Both the position numbers and the translations under genes were made by a program. 64,000 nucleotides of DNA from Cyanidiococcus yangmingshanensis (lineage: Eukaryota > Rhodophyta > Bangiophyceae > Cyanidiales > Cyanidiaceae): positions 620,001 to 684,000 of the forward strand of contig VWRR01000004.1 of assembly GCA_013995675.1 (NCBI GenBank), given 5' to 3'. The notes beneath the pieces are model-generated. The model did not search any database. It was not told the DNA's origin and was given only the letters and a program-made list of their open reading frames with translations. Below are positions 1 through 10,572 of the stretch, in pieces; the first letter of the stretch is position 1; every line of letters starts with the position of its first letter.

Positions 1-1094
1 TACCCAGTCAGGAGAAATTCCATGACTCCGAGCGGCCAGTTGGGACGCTGGCTACCTCGTGTATGACAATGTCACGCGACAAAAACGTTACATCGCTCCC
101 ATGTCGAATGCGAATCGAATCATCTCCGATGATAGAACGAAGCGGCACGAACAACGAGTCGTTTCCGATGCCGTCATCCGGCACGCCTGACCGCGCTGTA
201 GAGACAGCGGATTCGGAGCTGACCGCATTTGTTGCCTGTCCAGCCACAGAGCGACGCCTGGAACTTCAAATGACTGTTGATGTGCTCCAAACAACACTGC
301 TCAAATCGTCCAGTTCGAACACCATGCTCCGCATTGAAAAGCGTCCTTCCACGCAGACGCTCTTACAGAGCGCGCATATTGGCGAGCGTTTGCAACTCGC
401 TCATATTTTGGAGGGACAAGAACAAAACACAAATGAAGATCAACAACTCGCGCCGACAAGAGATGCAGATCGTGAACTAGAGCAACGCTTCCATAAGGAC
501 TGGTTCAGAGATATGGAAATTATCGGTCAATTCAATCGTGGATTCCTTCTCGCAAGACATGAGTCCGATCTCTTCATCATCGATCAGCATGCAGCGGATG
601 AAAAGTTCATTTACGAGCAGCTGGCGCGTTCGTTGCGTGCGAGGAAGCAGCATCTCCTACAGGCGATCGCAGTTCCCGCATCCGCATCCGAGGAGCTCGT
701 TCTCTGGGAACATCGGACGCAGCTGGAAGCTTTGGGCTTTGAGCTCGAGTTCCGCTGGCACGAACAACCTACTCAGCGTGTTTGGATGCGTTCTGTTCCC
801 ACAGTGTACCAGAATCTACTTGATGCCACTGATCTTCTCGAGATCGCACATCAAGCACCTTTCACTGGCCAGGATGATGAGCTTCTCCGAGCGAGCCAAA
901 TAAAGTTACTGCTTGCAACTAGAGCTTGCCGTCGAGCGGTCATGATTGGCACGCCCCTGGATCGACCGCATATGCAGAGCATTGTCGCGCATCTGGCCGA
1001 ACTGGAGCAACCCTGGAACTGTCCGCATGGTCGTCCAACGATGCGTCATCTGTTGCAACTCTCGGATCTGTATCGGACGGATGAATTCGCGTAG
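1..1094 (+). CDS. PMS2: PMS2-type MutL homologue, C-terminal part (gene runs off the left edge)
   Basis: DNA mismatch-repair endonuclease subunit that pairs with MLH1 in the nucleus. The frame is open from the first base, so the ATPase half lies outside the window. What is present is a low-conservation linker (to about residue 150 of the visible part) and the complete C-terminal dimerisation and nuclease domain. The metal-binding nuclease motif DQHA-x2-E-x4-E is present as DQHAADEKFIYE, together with GQFNRGFLLA upstream, the ACRRAVMIG block and the zinc-ligand block WNCPHGRPTMRHL near the end. These three C-terminal motifs are specific to the endonuclease-active PMS2/Pms1 branch and are not found in MLH1. 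The first ATG seen (63) lies inside the linker and is not the real start. The frame ends cleanly at 1094 shortly after the CPHGRP block, as in other PMS2 proteins. Confidence 0.93.
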   Translation, partial: PSQEKFHDSERPVGTLATSCMTMSRDKNVTSLPCRMRIESSPMIERSGTNNESFPMPSSGTPDRAVETADSELTAFVACPATERRLELQMTVDVLQTTLLKSSSSNTMLRIEKRPSTQTLLQSAHIGERLQLAHILEGQEQNTNEDQQLAPTRDADRELEQRFHKDWFRDMEIIGQFNRGFLLARHESDLFIIDQHAADEKFIYEQLARSLRARKQHLLQAIAVPASASEELVLWEHRTQLEALGFELEFRWHEQPTQRVWMRSVPTVYQNLLDATDLLEIAHQAPFTGQDDELLRASQIKLLLATRACRRAVMIGTPLDRPHMQSIVAHLAELEQPWNCPHGRPTMRHLLQLSDLYRTDEFA

Positions 1095-1882
1095 GACGCA
1101 TAGCAGGTTGGCTTGTTCTGGTGCGTGTGTAGCGCAGCGGGTCTCTAGGTGGCTGGATATCGCCGCCTCCTTGGAATCGATCTCCATTTGGCACCGAAGA
1201 AGCCTTTTATTGGATCGTGTGTGTAACGATTGGGCAACTGAATTCACCAAGGTGCAATGCCACGAAGTGTACAGTGAAATGCTCTGCCTCCCAGTAGACT
1301 CGTTGAAAGTGTTGAGCCTCGTCGAAACCGACCTATTGGGTTTCGAGTTCCGAAAATACATCATGGAAAGCCATATCCGTTCTTGCAGATCGCGCAAGCC
1401 CCATTACCCTCGAGACGGAATATCACAAATCAGGTACTGAAAGCATTCTTCGAGTGAAACTCAGTTCAGGAGAGGCAATTCCGCTGCGGTACGCCTCTTT
1501 TCCAGTGCGGTAAACTCGCTGGCTTTTGTATGGTGTTGCGACCACATACCGCTCCCAGAGTCCGTGCGAGTCATTCTCGAGTCGACCGTTCTACGGAGCC
1601 TCGTTTTATCCTAATACGGGCTTCGGACCGCATACGAAGAGGACCCGCGCCCGTAGCGGTCTAACGAAGCAGCAAACGAGCTATTCTTTTGAGCCGCGCT
1701 GGAAAAAGACTCGCATCGGAACCTATCGAGTAAAAGATGAATGTATGAGCCGAATGGTTAGGGCCAGCGGCGGGGCGAGCGATGCCTGACATGCGACTCG
1801 GAGCCTACCGCGTTGGCGTACGATTTCGTCTATTCGCAAGCCAGCCCTAACTGAATCAGATAGCCTTCTTCACAGCGCTGTA
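1095..1882. other. intergenic, PMS2-like gene to DDX27-like gene
   Basis: Short open frames occur on both strands (for example 1526-1789 on the plus strand) but none has a recognisable domain. Nothing else supportable was seen. Confidence 0.6.
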
Positions 1883-3967
1883 ATGGTTCTTGTTAAGGAC
1901 GATTGTTTAGTTTACACCATCGATGATGAACAGATCGATCAGCAGACCGGAGAGTCGACAGACAGTGAGGTCTCGTTCGGGGCCGATCTCCTAGACTGGG
2001 GCTTGCCACAACCAGCGGTCGCCCGTGCCGTTGAACGCCACGAGACGCGCCTCCGAGAGACAGAGGACCTTCAAGAGAAGTTGGCGCATACGTCTGAACT
2101 AGGCGCGTCTGAAGCAGTCAAACATTTGAGTAATCAATCGGAACTGGGAAGCTCAGAACGAGGCTCAAACACAGCGCTTGCGCGCCCCACCGACGATCGT
2201 TTCAAGCCGCTTTTGAAGCGCCTTCGCCGTCCTAAAACTTCGCGTGATGAGGGAACAGGTGTTGAATCAGTCTCCAATCCTAGACCGCTCGCTTGGGATG
2301 AACTTGGGCTCTCCTCGCGAGTGCTCTCTGCGTTGGACTCGCTGGGCTGGATGCAGCCCACTCCGATTCAAGCACGTGCTATTCCTGTCGCTCTGGCTGG
2401 ACGAGATGTTCTGGGCTCAGCAGTGACTGGTTCTGGTAAGACAGCGGCATTTCTCATTCCCATCATCGAAAGACTGCATGAGGCACGGAGAGCGACCGGG
2501 CCACGATACCCGGCATCTATTCGGGTGCTTATCGTGTTGCCCACTCGGGAGCTCGCTGTTCAATGTCATTCGGTACTGGAGACGCTCTGCGAGCGCTCTG
2601 CTCAATACACCGCGCAAGGAGCGAAGTCCGCCTCTGTCAGAATCACAGAGAGGCAAGAATGGATGCGCCTGCGCTCTGTGCTCCTCGTCGGTGGACTGGC
2701 GTTGAAAGCACAGGAATTAGCGCTTCGTCACCAACCGGATATTATTATTGGCACTCCGGGACGTATCATTGATCATGCACGAAACGCCCCAAACTTCACC
2801 CTCGATGATATCGAAATTCTCGTTTTAGATGAGGCTGATCGGTTGCTCCAGATGGGTTTCATGGACGAATTGCGAGAAATAGTTCGTCTATGTGCAGCAA
2901 ACGCGCGTTATCGACAGACAATGCTCTTCAGCGCAACACTCGATCCAGGCGTTGAGGAGCTCGCGCATTTTGCGCTGGCGACAGAACGGGTCGTCACGAT
3001 CCATGTGGATGCAACCTTCCATCTGGTGGCCACGCTGGCCCAGGAGTTTCTCAAACTGCAGACAACCGAAGTTGTCATTGATCCGGCGCAGGATGATCGC
3101 GATACATGGACGCACGCGAATGAGGTTATGCAGAGCGAGCGAGCTGCTGTACTGCTCGCGCTCTGCTCACGAAGCTTCACCCGTCGCACCATGGTATTCT
3201 TTGCCCGAAAGCGAACTGTTCACCTTTTCAGACTGATCTTCGACCTTGTTGGCTTGCGTGCAGTCGAGCTGCATGGAAACTTGACACAAAGCCAGAGACT
3301 CGATGCTCTAGAGGGATTTCGGGTCGGCTCGAATGTAGATTTTCTACTATGTACCGATTTGGCCGCTCGTGGTCTTGACATTCACGGTGTGGAGACGGTT
3401 TTGAATTATGAGTTACCAGGGGACTTGCGCGAATATGTCCATCGCGTTGGTCGAACGGCTCGAGCAGGCAGACACGGCCGAGCCGTCTCGCTTTTCCAGC
3501 AAGCCAACCGCAAAGAGCGGCATCTTCTGCGACAGCTGCGTGACCAGGCCAAGCGACATGCGCCTCTGGCGGACCCATTGAATCCGCATGAACAGGTGCC
3601 GATTCTCGTGGAGCGTCGATTGCCCGCGTCCGCGGTACGTGAATGGCATGAAAGATTGCTATCCATGCGGTCCAGCATACATGAAAAGCTGCAGCACGAG
3701 CGCGTAGAACGGGAGCTTCATCGCGCAGAGCAGCTGAAGAGCAAGGCAGATAACCTGATTGTGCATGAGCAGGAAATCTATTCGAGGCCAGCGAGAACAT
3801 GGTTTCAGGGCAAGTCGGCCAGAAATCGGGTAACAGGGCATACGCGGGGTACCACTCCCGAGCATGAAACCCGACACCGACGCCAGCAGAAGAACGGCCC
3901 CATAGCCAAGAAATATACGAACAACCGGAGAATGGCGAGTCGACGCGTTGTGACTAAGCGCGCTTGA
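1883..3967 (+). CDS. DDX27: DEAD-box RNA helicase, DDX27/Drs1 type
   Basis: ATP-dependent RNA helicase of the nucleolus; the Drs1/DDX27 group acts in 60S ribosomal subunit assembly. The 694-residue product has an acidic N-terminal extension (about 1-135), then the Q motif (PTPIQARAIPVALAG), motif I (AVTGSGKTAAF), Ia (PTRELAVQ), GG, TPGR, motif II DEADR, motif III SAT, and in the second RecA domain FARKR, ARGLDIHGVETVLNY and motif VI HRVGRTARAG. A basic tail (about 560-694) rich in R, K and H ends the protein. The VETVLNYELP segment after ARGLDI and the basic tail match the DDX27 group better than other DEAD proteins. It is a single uninterrupted frame from an ATG. Within motif VI the GCA codon followed by G is read normally, which matters for the frame-break observations elsewhere in the window. 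Confidence 0.9.
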   Translation: MVLVKDDCLVYTIDDEQIDQQTGESTDSEVSFGADLLDWGLPQPAVARAVERHETRLRETEDLQEKLAHTSELGASEAVKHLSNQSELGSSERGSNTALARPTDDRFKPLLKRLRRPKTSRDEGTGVESVSNPRPLAWDELGLSSRVLSALDSLGWMQPTPIQARAIPVALAGRDVLGSAVTGSGKTAAFLIPIIERLHEARRATGPRYPASIRVLIVLPTRELAVQCHSVLETLCERSAQYTAQGAKSASVRITERQEWMRLRSVLLVGGLALKAQELALRHQPDIIIGTPGRIIDHARNAPNFTLDDIEILVLDEADRLLQMGFMDELREIVRLCAANARYRQTMLFSATLDPGVEELAHFALATERVVTIHVDATFHLVATLAQEFLKLQTTEVVIDPAQDDRDTWTHANEVMQSERAAVLLALCSRSFTRRTMVFFARKRTVHLFRLIFDLVGLRAVELHGNLTQSQRLDALEGFRVGSNVDFLLCTDLAARGLDIHGVETVLNYELPGDLREYVHRVGRTARAGRHGRAVSLFQQANRKERHLLRQLRDQAKRHAPLADPLNPHEQVPILVERRLPASAVREWHERLLSMRSSIHEKLQHERVERELHRAEQLKSKADNLIVHEQEIYSRPARTWFQGKSARNRVTGHTRGTTPEHETRHRRQQKNGPIAKKYTNNRRMASRRVVTKRA

Positions 3968-4698
3968 CTGGCTCGAATAAAACAATTCCTCTTCAGTTGC
4001 TCAGTGCTGTCGGCGCCGCGTATCACATCCACTATCAGCGCTTTTGCCCAGTTTTTCATGGAAGATCAGGTCTCCTTGCCTATGTCGTGGTGGTCTACGA
4101 AACCCACGAAATTTGAGCACACCACCACCGAGCTGAATCCATGCACATCATGTGTATGAGGTTTCGCCCAGCTATGAAAGACACTGTGGGTTATGGTTGC
4201 GATGATGATGACGCCTGCAGCCAGTATACTGCGCTGCGATCGACACAGATCGATTGATGGTCGGCATCACCGACACGAATGCCATCCTGTTACAGGCCGG
4301 CAACACGTCAGCTGCGCTGAAGCGAGACCAACAACCACACCGAGACCACGGCGCCTGTCCGTTCCAGCGTTCTTGAGGTTTGATGGCTGTACGCGTGGCT
4401 CAGAGTACGAAGCAGCAACGATACGCGGCGTTCGCGATCCCAGCGTATTGTGTTCCAGGAGTCTTGCGTTTCATGTGCAACTGCCGCCGCGGTCGCACTA
4501 TATAGCTGTTCCGCGAGGCTCGTTCTTGCCATTCCATCCAACTATTTCATTGTTGCCATCATTTGATGTGATCAAGTTTATTGAGGTGAATAGTTTGGAC
4601 GCGACGGCCACGGGTTTTGTCGTGCCGAGCTGCTGCTCCAACAGAGACTGAGGTGTATCACTCTGTTGCGTGAACTCGGCCACTTGGCAAGCACCGGA
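3968..4698. other. intergenic, DDX27-like gene to AMP-binding-like gene
   Basis: No coding region with recognisable homology. An open frame at 4193-4651 on the plus strand has low-complexity composition and is treated as chance. Confidence 0.6.
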
Positions 4699-4867
4699 AT
4701 GTTCTCAACCGCTCCCACGAGCAGTCTTGAAGCCTATTTCCGTCTAAACATGCTCCTTGATCCAGGTCAGAAGAGACCAAGCTCTTTGAACCCGTCCCTG
4801 GGGATACGAAAACGTCCACGCGGGGTACTCGATACGAATTGTGGCTTGCAGCCGTGGCCACAAAACG

Positions 4868-4900
<33 letters not shown>

Positions 4901-7825
4901 CGGTTGCGCTTTCCAAACCTAGCCATGGTCTCGTTCTCCGGTTGGGTATTCGGACGTCGGGCGCTTTTTTGGACAAGTCTTCGAACATGAACTTGCAAGC
5001 ACCCCGTTATAGTTCGGCCTTGGAAAGTCTGTACCATAGCTTCCTGCACGGGTGTCGGGAGAACCCCACCGGCCGTTGTGTGCAAGTTCGGGACAAAGAA
5101 AGCGGAGTGATCGAGTCCAGCACCACCGATGGTTGGCTAACTTACGAGGCGTTGGGGGTCTTTGCGGAACGTCTCATTTCGTTCCTACAGAGTGAACTGC
5201 CGCAACTGGTTCCAGGGACTCGCATCGCGTTGTATTGTCGTTTCAACTGGGAGGCGGTTGTGGTTCTCCTTGCGGCAAGTTTCTTGCAACTACCGATTCT
5301 GCTTCTAGACGTTCATGAGCAGCTCTCAACAGTGAGTGTGCTGCTTCGCAGCCATCAAGTTCAAGTCCTATTTCTTGGTCGGGAGCAGTACAGAACTGAA
5401 CTTCGAGTCGCTGTCAACCAGTGTCTGCTCCTGGGCGGTGAGGCCGCAGACTCGCCTCCAGAGACTGGGACGCTCGCTGCTGTGCTCCGAAGCGAAGCGT
5501 CAAAGCGCCCCATGAACACCGCTGTGAGCACGGGCCACGAAACGGCGATCATTGCTGCAACTTCAGGAGTGACAGGTTCGCCGAGGGTGGTCGCACTAAG
5601 CCAAAAACGACTCGCAGAGGCTGCAGAGGATCTCGCACCTCTCCTAATGTACAGCGTTACGGATGTGGTATGCTTCCTCACTGAATCCCTTTTTCACCCC
5701 TTTTTTATTGTACATATGTTGTTGTTATTTCAGGCTGGTGCTGCGTTTGGTGCAGAGTTGAGTACTTTGGATAACATTCGAAAGATGAACACGACGGTCA
5801 TTGTAGGACCTGGGGCAACTTTGTCCTGCTTCTATGAACTTCTCTGCAAGGAGGGCGAGAAACTTCACGGCCTCGCTCGCCGAATTTTTGCACTCTTGGT
5901 GGACCGACCACCGCTGAATGAGTGGGATTCTCGCTCTCTGCAAAAAAGCAGCCGTTCCGGGCTAGGACGAACCGTGATGCGAAATGTTCGCGACTTTTTC
6001 CTTCCGCGCTATCGTTTGACTGTGAGTGGCATCTCACGACTTGCCGAAGATACCCGAATTTGTCTCGAACGTGTTTTGCTCGAACCAGTTGTGGACATAT
6101 ACGGTCCAATGGAATGGGCAGGTGTGGGCTTGGACACGCACGCGAAAGAGAGAACGCAACGAGTGGCTTCCAGTGTTGAATGTCCCCTTTCATGAGGTCG
6201 GACAGCTCACCACGCTCGTCCAACAGGATGAGACCGCGGCCTACGGAGAGCTCCATCTACGCATCGATGGGGTGTGGGTTGCAACCGGCGACCTGTTTCG
6301 CTTCACTCGGGAACAAGGCAAAGAAGAGGAAAATCCACGTATTCATTTGCTTGGAATGGTCGATCGCATCGCCAATATCGTGCTTTGCGCAGAAAATGGT
6401 GCGCTTGAACTCGATGCAGATCGACCGGAACCGATGCAGCTTGGCTTGGAGGATAACATCCCGCCGTTCTTATCATTGGGCCTCATGGAACGTGCTTGTC
6501 GACGAAGTGCGTTCATTCGACAGTCCTGGATCTCATTTCAATCACCACGAGCTTTCATGGTTTTTCTGGTCCCTGTGCGGCAAACGGTGCGAGACTGGCA
6601 GCGGATGCGGATGGCCTCTCGCGGACACGCTCTTGATCAGTCTAAGGAGAAGCTCGATACCGAGACAATTCGTTTAGTGTGTAATGATGCGCTGTTCCAG
6701 GAGGCGGTGGTATGCGACATGCGTCGGGTGCTACTGCGCTGTCAAGCCATCCGGGAGGACTGGTTCGACGCGCTCTCCTGGGAGATCTATTTCGAGCCTC
6801 AACTCGATGAGACGTACTTTGATCTGGGCTTCACGCCACGCAATGGGCTTTTGAGTCCGGCCTTTGATCTGAAACGGGGTGCTCTTTACTTTCACTACGC
6901 GAAACAGCTGGGTATCCCAGTGCCAAGGGCATCTCTGGAGCGAGGGACTCTCCTGGCCGAAGAGTTGGATACAGATGAGCTTGCAGAAGAATTGGACACG
7001 GATGAGTACGAGCCAGGTTCGGGCGCTGAGGCAGACAATTCAGGGGCATCGGGTCTGCAGCGATGGCTTTTGGCCCTCTGGTTGACGTTGCGAGCAGACC
7101 TCGTAGATCCTCTTCTGAATGATGATGAGGCCGTGCAGCGACCGCTTTGGCAACGCCTGTTCTATCGCCATGTGTATACTGGAAATGCACCAAAGTTAGC
7201 CACCAGTCGTGGGACTGAGGACGCGCCCCGTGCGGAGGACCCTGCGACGAGAGCGGAGTCGCCTCAGACCGCTGAGGCCCTCTCGCCTCCACGGGGTCAA
7301 TCACCACCGCAGGAGAACAGATGGATCATGCGCCTTCTGCGTCCGGCATGGGACCCCAACAGGACTGATTCCGCGTTTTTGTCAAGAGAGTCCGCCCAAT
7401 GCGAGACAGAGAGTGGCACGGACCCGACCTGCATGCCACCGTTGCTTTCCACACGCGACGCTGCTCGACGGGGGCGATCAAAACGTACACGTAAGATGCA
7501 CAAAAAAGCATATCACGAACACGATCTTCCTCGTTGGCGCTTTGCCCGATTCTGGAACACTTTGATTCCGGAATCATCTTTGGAGAAATTCACTCCATCG
7601 GCGGACCCTGACGACATTCTCGCCAGAGATCCGTTGTCTGCAGGAGGCATCGGCTGGAGCAGAAACATCCACATCTCGCTGGCGTCGATGGCTCCGAGTC
7701 GTGCCGCCGACAGAGTCAAATATATCGAGCTCGCAGCATTCAGCAGTAGACGGCACGACAGTCAGAAAGGAGCATTCCATTCATTGGCGTCATCGACAAT
7801 CCGTCGATACGCTGTCGATGTCTGA
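4699..7825 (+). CDS. AMP-binding (ANL superfamily)-like protein with a frame break
   Basis: Large protein (about 1,040 residues) with an adenylate-forming-enzyme fold in its first two thirds. Visible motifs are the P-loop TSGVTGSPRVVALSQ (canonical TSGTTG-x-PKG), a YGPMEW block in place of YGxTE, and GEL-x-VATGDLF with GMVDRIANIV in place of TGD...GR-x-K. Several catalytic positions deviate, so it may be a divergent or non-catalytic member, and no substrate can be named. The last 350 residues are unlike anything I recognise, with acidic and basic low-complexity stretches. The N-terminal part contains a short GQPA repeat (about 4868-4901). The frame used up to about 6120 ends at 6195, and homology resumes one base on, open to 7825. 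The step lies between about 6118 and 6180, and the first candidate is codon GCA at 6118-6120. The longer open frame begins at a TTG (4666); 4699 is its first ATG. Confidence 0.6.
4867..4901 (+). repeat. 12-bp tandem repeat inside the AMP-binding-like gene
   Basis: About three copies of a 12-base unit of the form CCGGCCAGCCAG. It is in frame and encodes repeated Gly-Gln-Pro-Ala near the protein's N-terminus, so copy-number change would not break the frame. Confidence 0.85.
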
Positions 7826-8912
7826 TAGTGAGATGACCCAACGCCGCCAACGACGTCGTCGCAAAGCCGCAGTCCGAATCCAAGCAGTGACAGGAAGTCG
7901 ATTCTGGCGTTGGTGGACGAACCGCGAACTCGATGAGAGGCCTTCCTGAAGAGACCGCCGACCGCACCGTTCCATATGAGCAAATCTCGACAGCGAGCGG
8001 CCATGCTGCGCAGCCGGGGCCACCACGACCACTGTCGCCGTCAAGCGGGCGTTCGGTGGATTCCCTGTCGAATACGTATCAACGCTCGGTGCATATTGGC
8101 CGCTTGCCGTGATGAAGATGTAACTCTGTGGAGAAAGTGACGCTGAATGGGTCGTTCAGAGACATGCGCATCATCTGAAGCGCTCGCAATCAAGCAATCA
8201 CGCCACGATGCAATGTCTGCAATCAGATGCGTTGGGACAACTCACCTAGGAACCTGGCACCGTGAACGGACCCGACCAAACGCCCACAAATCTCGACTGG
8301 GACGCTGAGAATCATCGATGATCGGGGTTTTGCGATGCGCCGCCCTCGATCGTGACCACACGGCCGTGAACGCGATGATCATCATGCATCAAGCGTTCGA
8401 GAGGCGTCGTGCACCTGATCCTGTCCAACCGATCATTTTCTATTCATCGCTCGTAAACATTGACCTGCAGCTTCTCGTCTCGCTGAAGCGATACGTTCAA
8501 AGCAAAAGAATTGGAACCAGTGATCCTGGTGGATACGATACGCGGCACGAATTCGTCTCGATTCATTGCCTGAGAGTCACGAAACCAGTTACAACGAAAA
8601 GCCCGAAAAGCAATCCGACGTCCACACGCTTCGAAATGAGACGTATCGATCACGATGAATCCATCGGATCGCCGTCGAGATCATTTGCGTCGATCCGCCC
8701 GGAATACCCCGAGACGAGTGTGCGCACCAAACCCATCCGGTTTCTGCGCCGACTGGCCGCCAACGGCTCAAGGCGAATCGATGGACGCGGACACGTTGCG
8801 CATCGACATGCATCGGAATTTTCCCTCCGATGGGGTTTCCCGCGTTCCACTCAGGACGCTCCCGGGTTTGTGAGAGCGTTCAAATGAACGGCGTTGTTGC
8901 TTGTTCGAGCGT
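7826..8912. other. intergenic, AMP-binding-like gene to C2H2 gene
   Basis: Open frames here (for example 8318-8887 plus) have no recognisable domains. No repeat or RNA gene was seen. Confidence 0.55.
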
Positions 8913-9680
8913 ATGGCCTGCCGAACAAGCGCAATAGGGGAGAAGGCAACGGGGCCACGGTTTGTCGAAGATTCCGGATCTGGACACGAGGACTGTGCTG
9001 GACCGGCCCCAGGGCTAGTATCAAGGAAGCAAGTCTCAGACGCAATACCCGAGTCGACCTTTGATATCTACAATGCTGCAGAGGCGTTGTCGCAGCTACG
9101 CGAGAACAGCAACTTGAGCGCCAATGGACGTGCGAGGCGTCGCGGTCGACCACGGAGAACGTTTCGGTCCCCAACGCCATATGGACCTACTGGCCCGAAT
9201 CGTCGATGGAAGCGCTTCGAAGCTGCGCCTGGTCTTCGCCTCGAGCTAACCCGCACTGACCTGGAGTTAGGCACGGGCGCAGGGGCTCGTTGTCCGTTAC
9301 CATGCTGCGGTCGCGAGTTTGGCTCACGGCAAGCGCTGGCTGCCCATTTGCGGCATTTTCCCTCTCATCGGGTATTCTACAACGAGAACGTCGGTCATCG
9401 TTACGGAAACTCCCGGGTCCGCATTCGCTATATATCGGCGAGCGAGGTCCAGCAGGCGTCTGCAAGGGCAGGGACACCATTCTCCGGAGATGAATGTGCA
9501 AAGAGCGACGCGTTGCCGCTCTCGAGTGAAGCTCAACGCCTGCTTGAAGAGAGCCCGGCCCAGCGAGCAACCATACCTGCTCGAGTTCTTGGCAACCTGA
9601 CAAATATCGCCGGTCACCAGGTTGACTCGAAAAAGGGCCGATGTTTGAATCTGAATGCCCACGATGGGCCATCCCAGTAA
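8913..9680 (+). CDS. hypothetical protein with one C2H2-like finger and an AT-hook-like stretch
   Basis: Product of 255 residues from the first ATG (an earlier in-frame TTG at 8901 is not used). It has a basic segment RARRRGRPRR, which contains the GRP core of an AT-hook. This is followed by a finger of the form C-x(3-4)-C-x3-F-x5-L-x2-H-x5-H (within CPLPCCGREFGSRQALAAHL). The finger's QALAAH helix resembles the QALGGH style of plant and algal C2H2 proteins. Together these suggest a DNA-binding nuclear protein, but no orthologue is recognised. The segment after the finger (about 160-255) has no visible motif. The gene is an isolated plus-strand frame between two intergenic stretches, so neighbours give no hint of role. 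The alternative is a chance open frame with a fortuitous finger; the combination of AT-hook and finger argues against that. Confidence 0.5.
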   Translation: MACRTSAIGEKATGPRFVEDSGSGHEDCAGPAPGLVSRKQVSDAIPESTFDIYNAAEALSQLRENSNLSANGRARRRGRPRRTFRSPTPYGPTGPNRRWKRFEAAPGLRLELTRTDLELGTGAGARCPLPCCGREFGSRQALAAHLRHFPSHRVFYNENVGHRYGNSRVRIRYISASEVQQASARAGTPFSGDECAKSDALPLSSEAQRLLEESPAQRATIPARVLGNLTNIAGHQVDSKKGRCLNLNAHDGPSQ

Positions 9681-10572
9681 GACTGTGCTCCCTGATGACA
9701 TCCACGAACGCTGTGCGTGCACCGATGGCAATACCGATTCTGGTGACGAGGCCGACATGCCTTCGACGGCTTGGTCAAAGCCCATGGGCGGCGATGTGCC
9801 TCCTCTTAGAACGACGCAATCTATATGAAGAATCATCATGCTAGAACACGCTCGATTGACTCTCTGAGCTTGATTCTTGAAGCGAACCCCTGCCCAGAAA
9901 ACGTGCTTACACGCGCTTCACTCGTCCGATTCGGGGCTCAGGTTTCGTCCGGACAATCTAGCGGTATACTGCGTTCATCATAACGAACGGTTCAGCAGGT
10001 GCATCATGCTTGTTGGCTCGACAGGCTTTGAAAAGCTTTACGGAGATGCACAATCGGACCAATTATGGCGACCGAACCCAGCGAACAGATGTCTGTCTCG
10101 GCGTCAGAGAATGAGACGGCGTCATCGTGCTGGGCGATCGCGGAAAGAGCAGCTGGACGTGGCGATCCTTCCTTGGGCGGTTTTGGCTGGCACCGATCTT
10201 TATTTTAGGGATGCCTTCCCAAACGATTCTGAATCTCGAATAAATCAACGCAGAACACGGATTGATAACAAAAATGCGAAGCGTCCGATGAACGTGCTCA
10301 CACAGCTCGATGTACACACACACGTCTGCGATGCATCTCAGATCTGTAGGTGCCCTCGACAATCCGCTCAGGAAAAATTGAATGGTTCGGTGTTGAGCAA
10401 CTGGATTGGTTCACTGAGCTGGAGATGCGGCATGTACGGTTCCTCTGCGAACTCGTCGCCAGCGATCTTGTGAGCCATTCGATCAGCGGCGCTGGCCAAT
10501 CCTGGGGCGAACGGGCTGATCTTGGTCCCACAAGCACCGACACGACATCGCTGCACGATTTTCAACAGACGG
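9681..10572. other. intergenic, C2H2 gene to EED-like gene
   Basis: Contains an open frame at 9877-10473 (plus) without recognisable motifs. Nothing else supportable. Confidence 0.55.

Noticed and set aside
1128-1145. A-box-like sequence TAGCGCAGCGGG suggesting a tRNA gene
   Set aside because: No pairing D-stem, no T-loop (GGTTCGA-type) at a suitable distance in either normal or permuted order.
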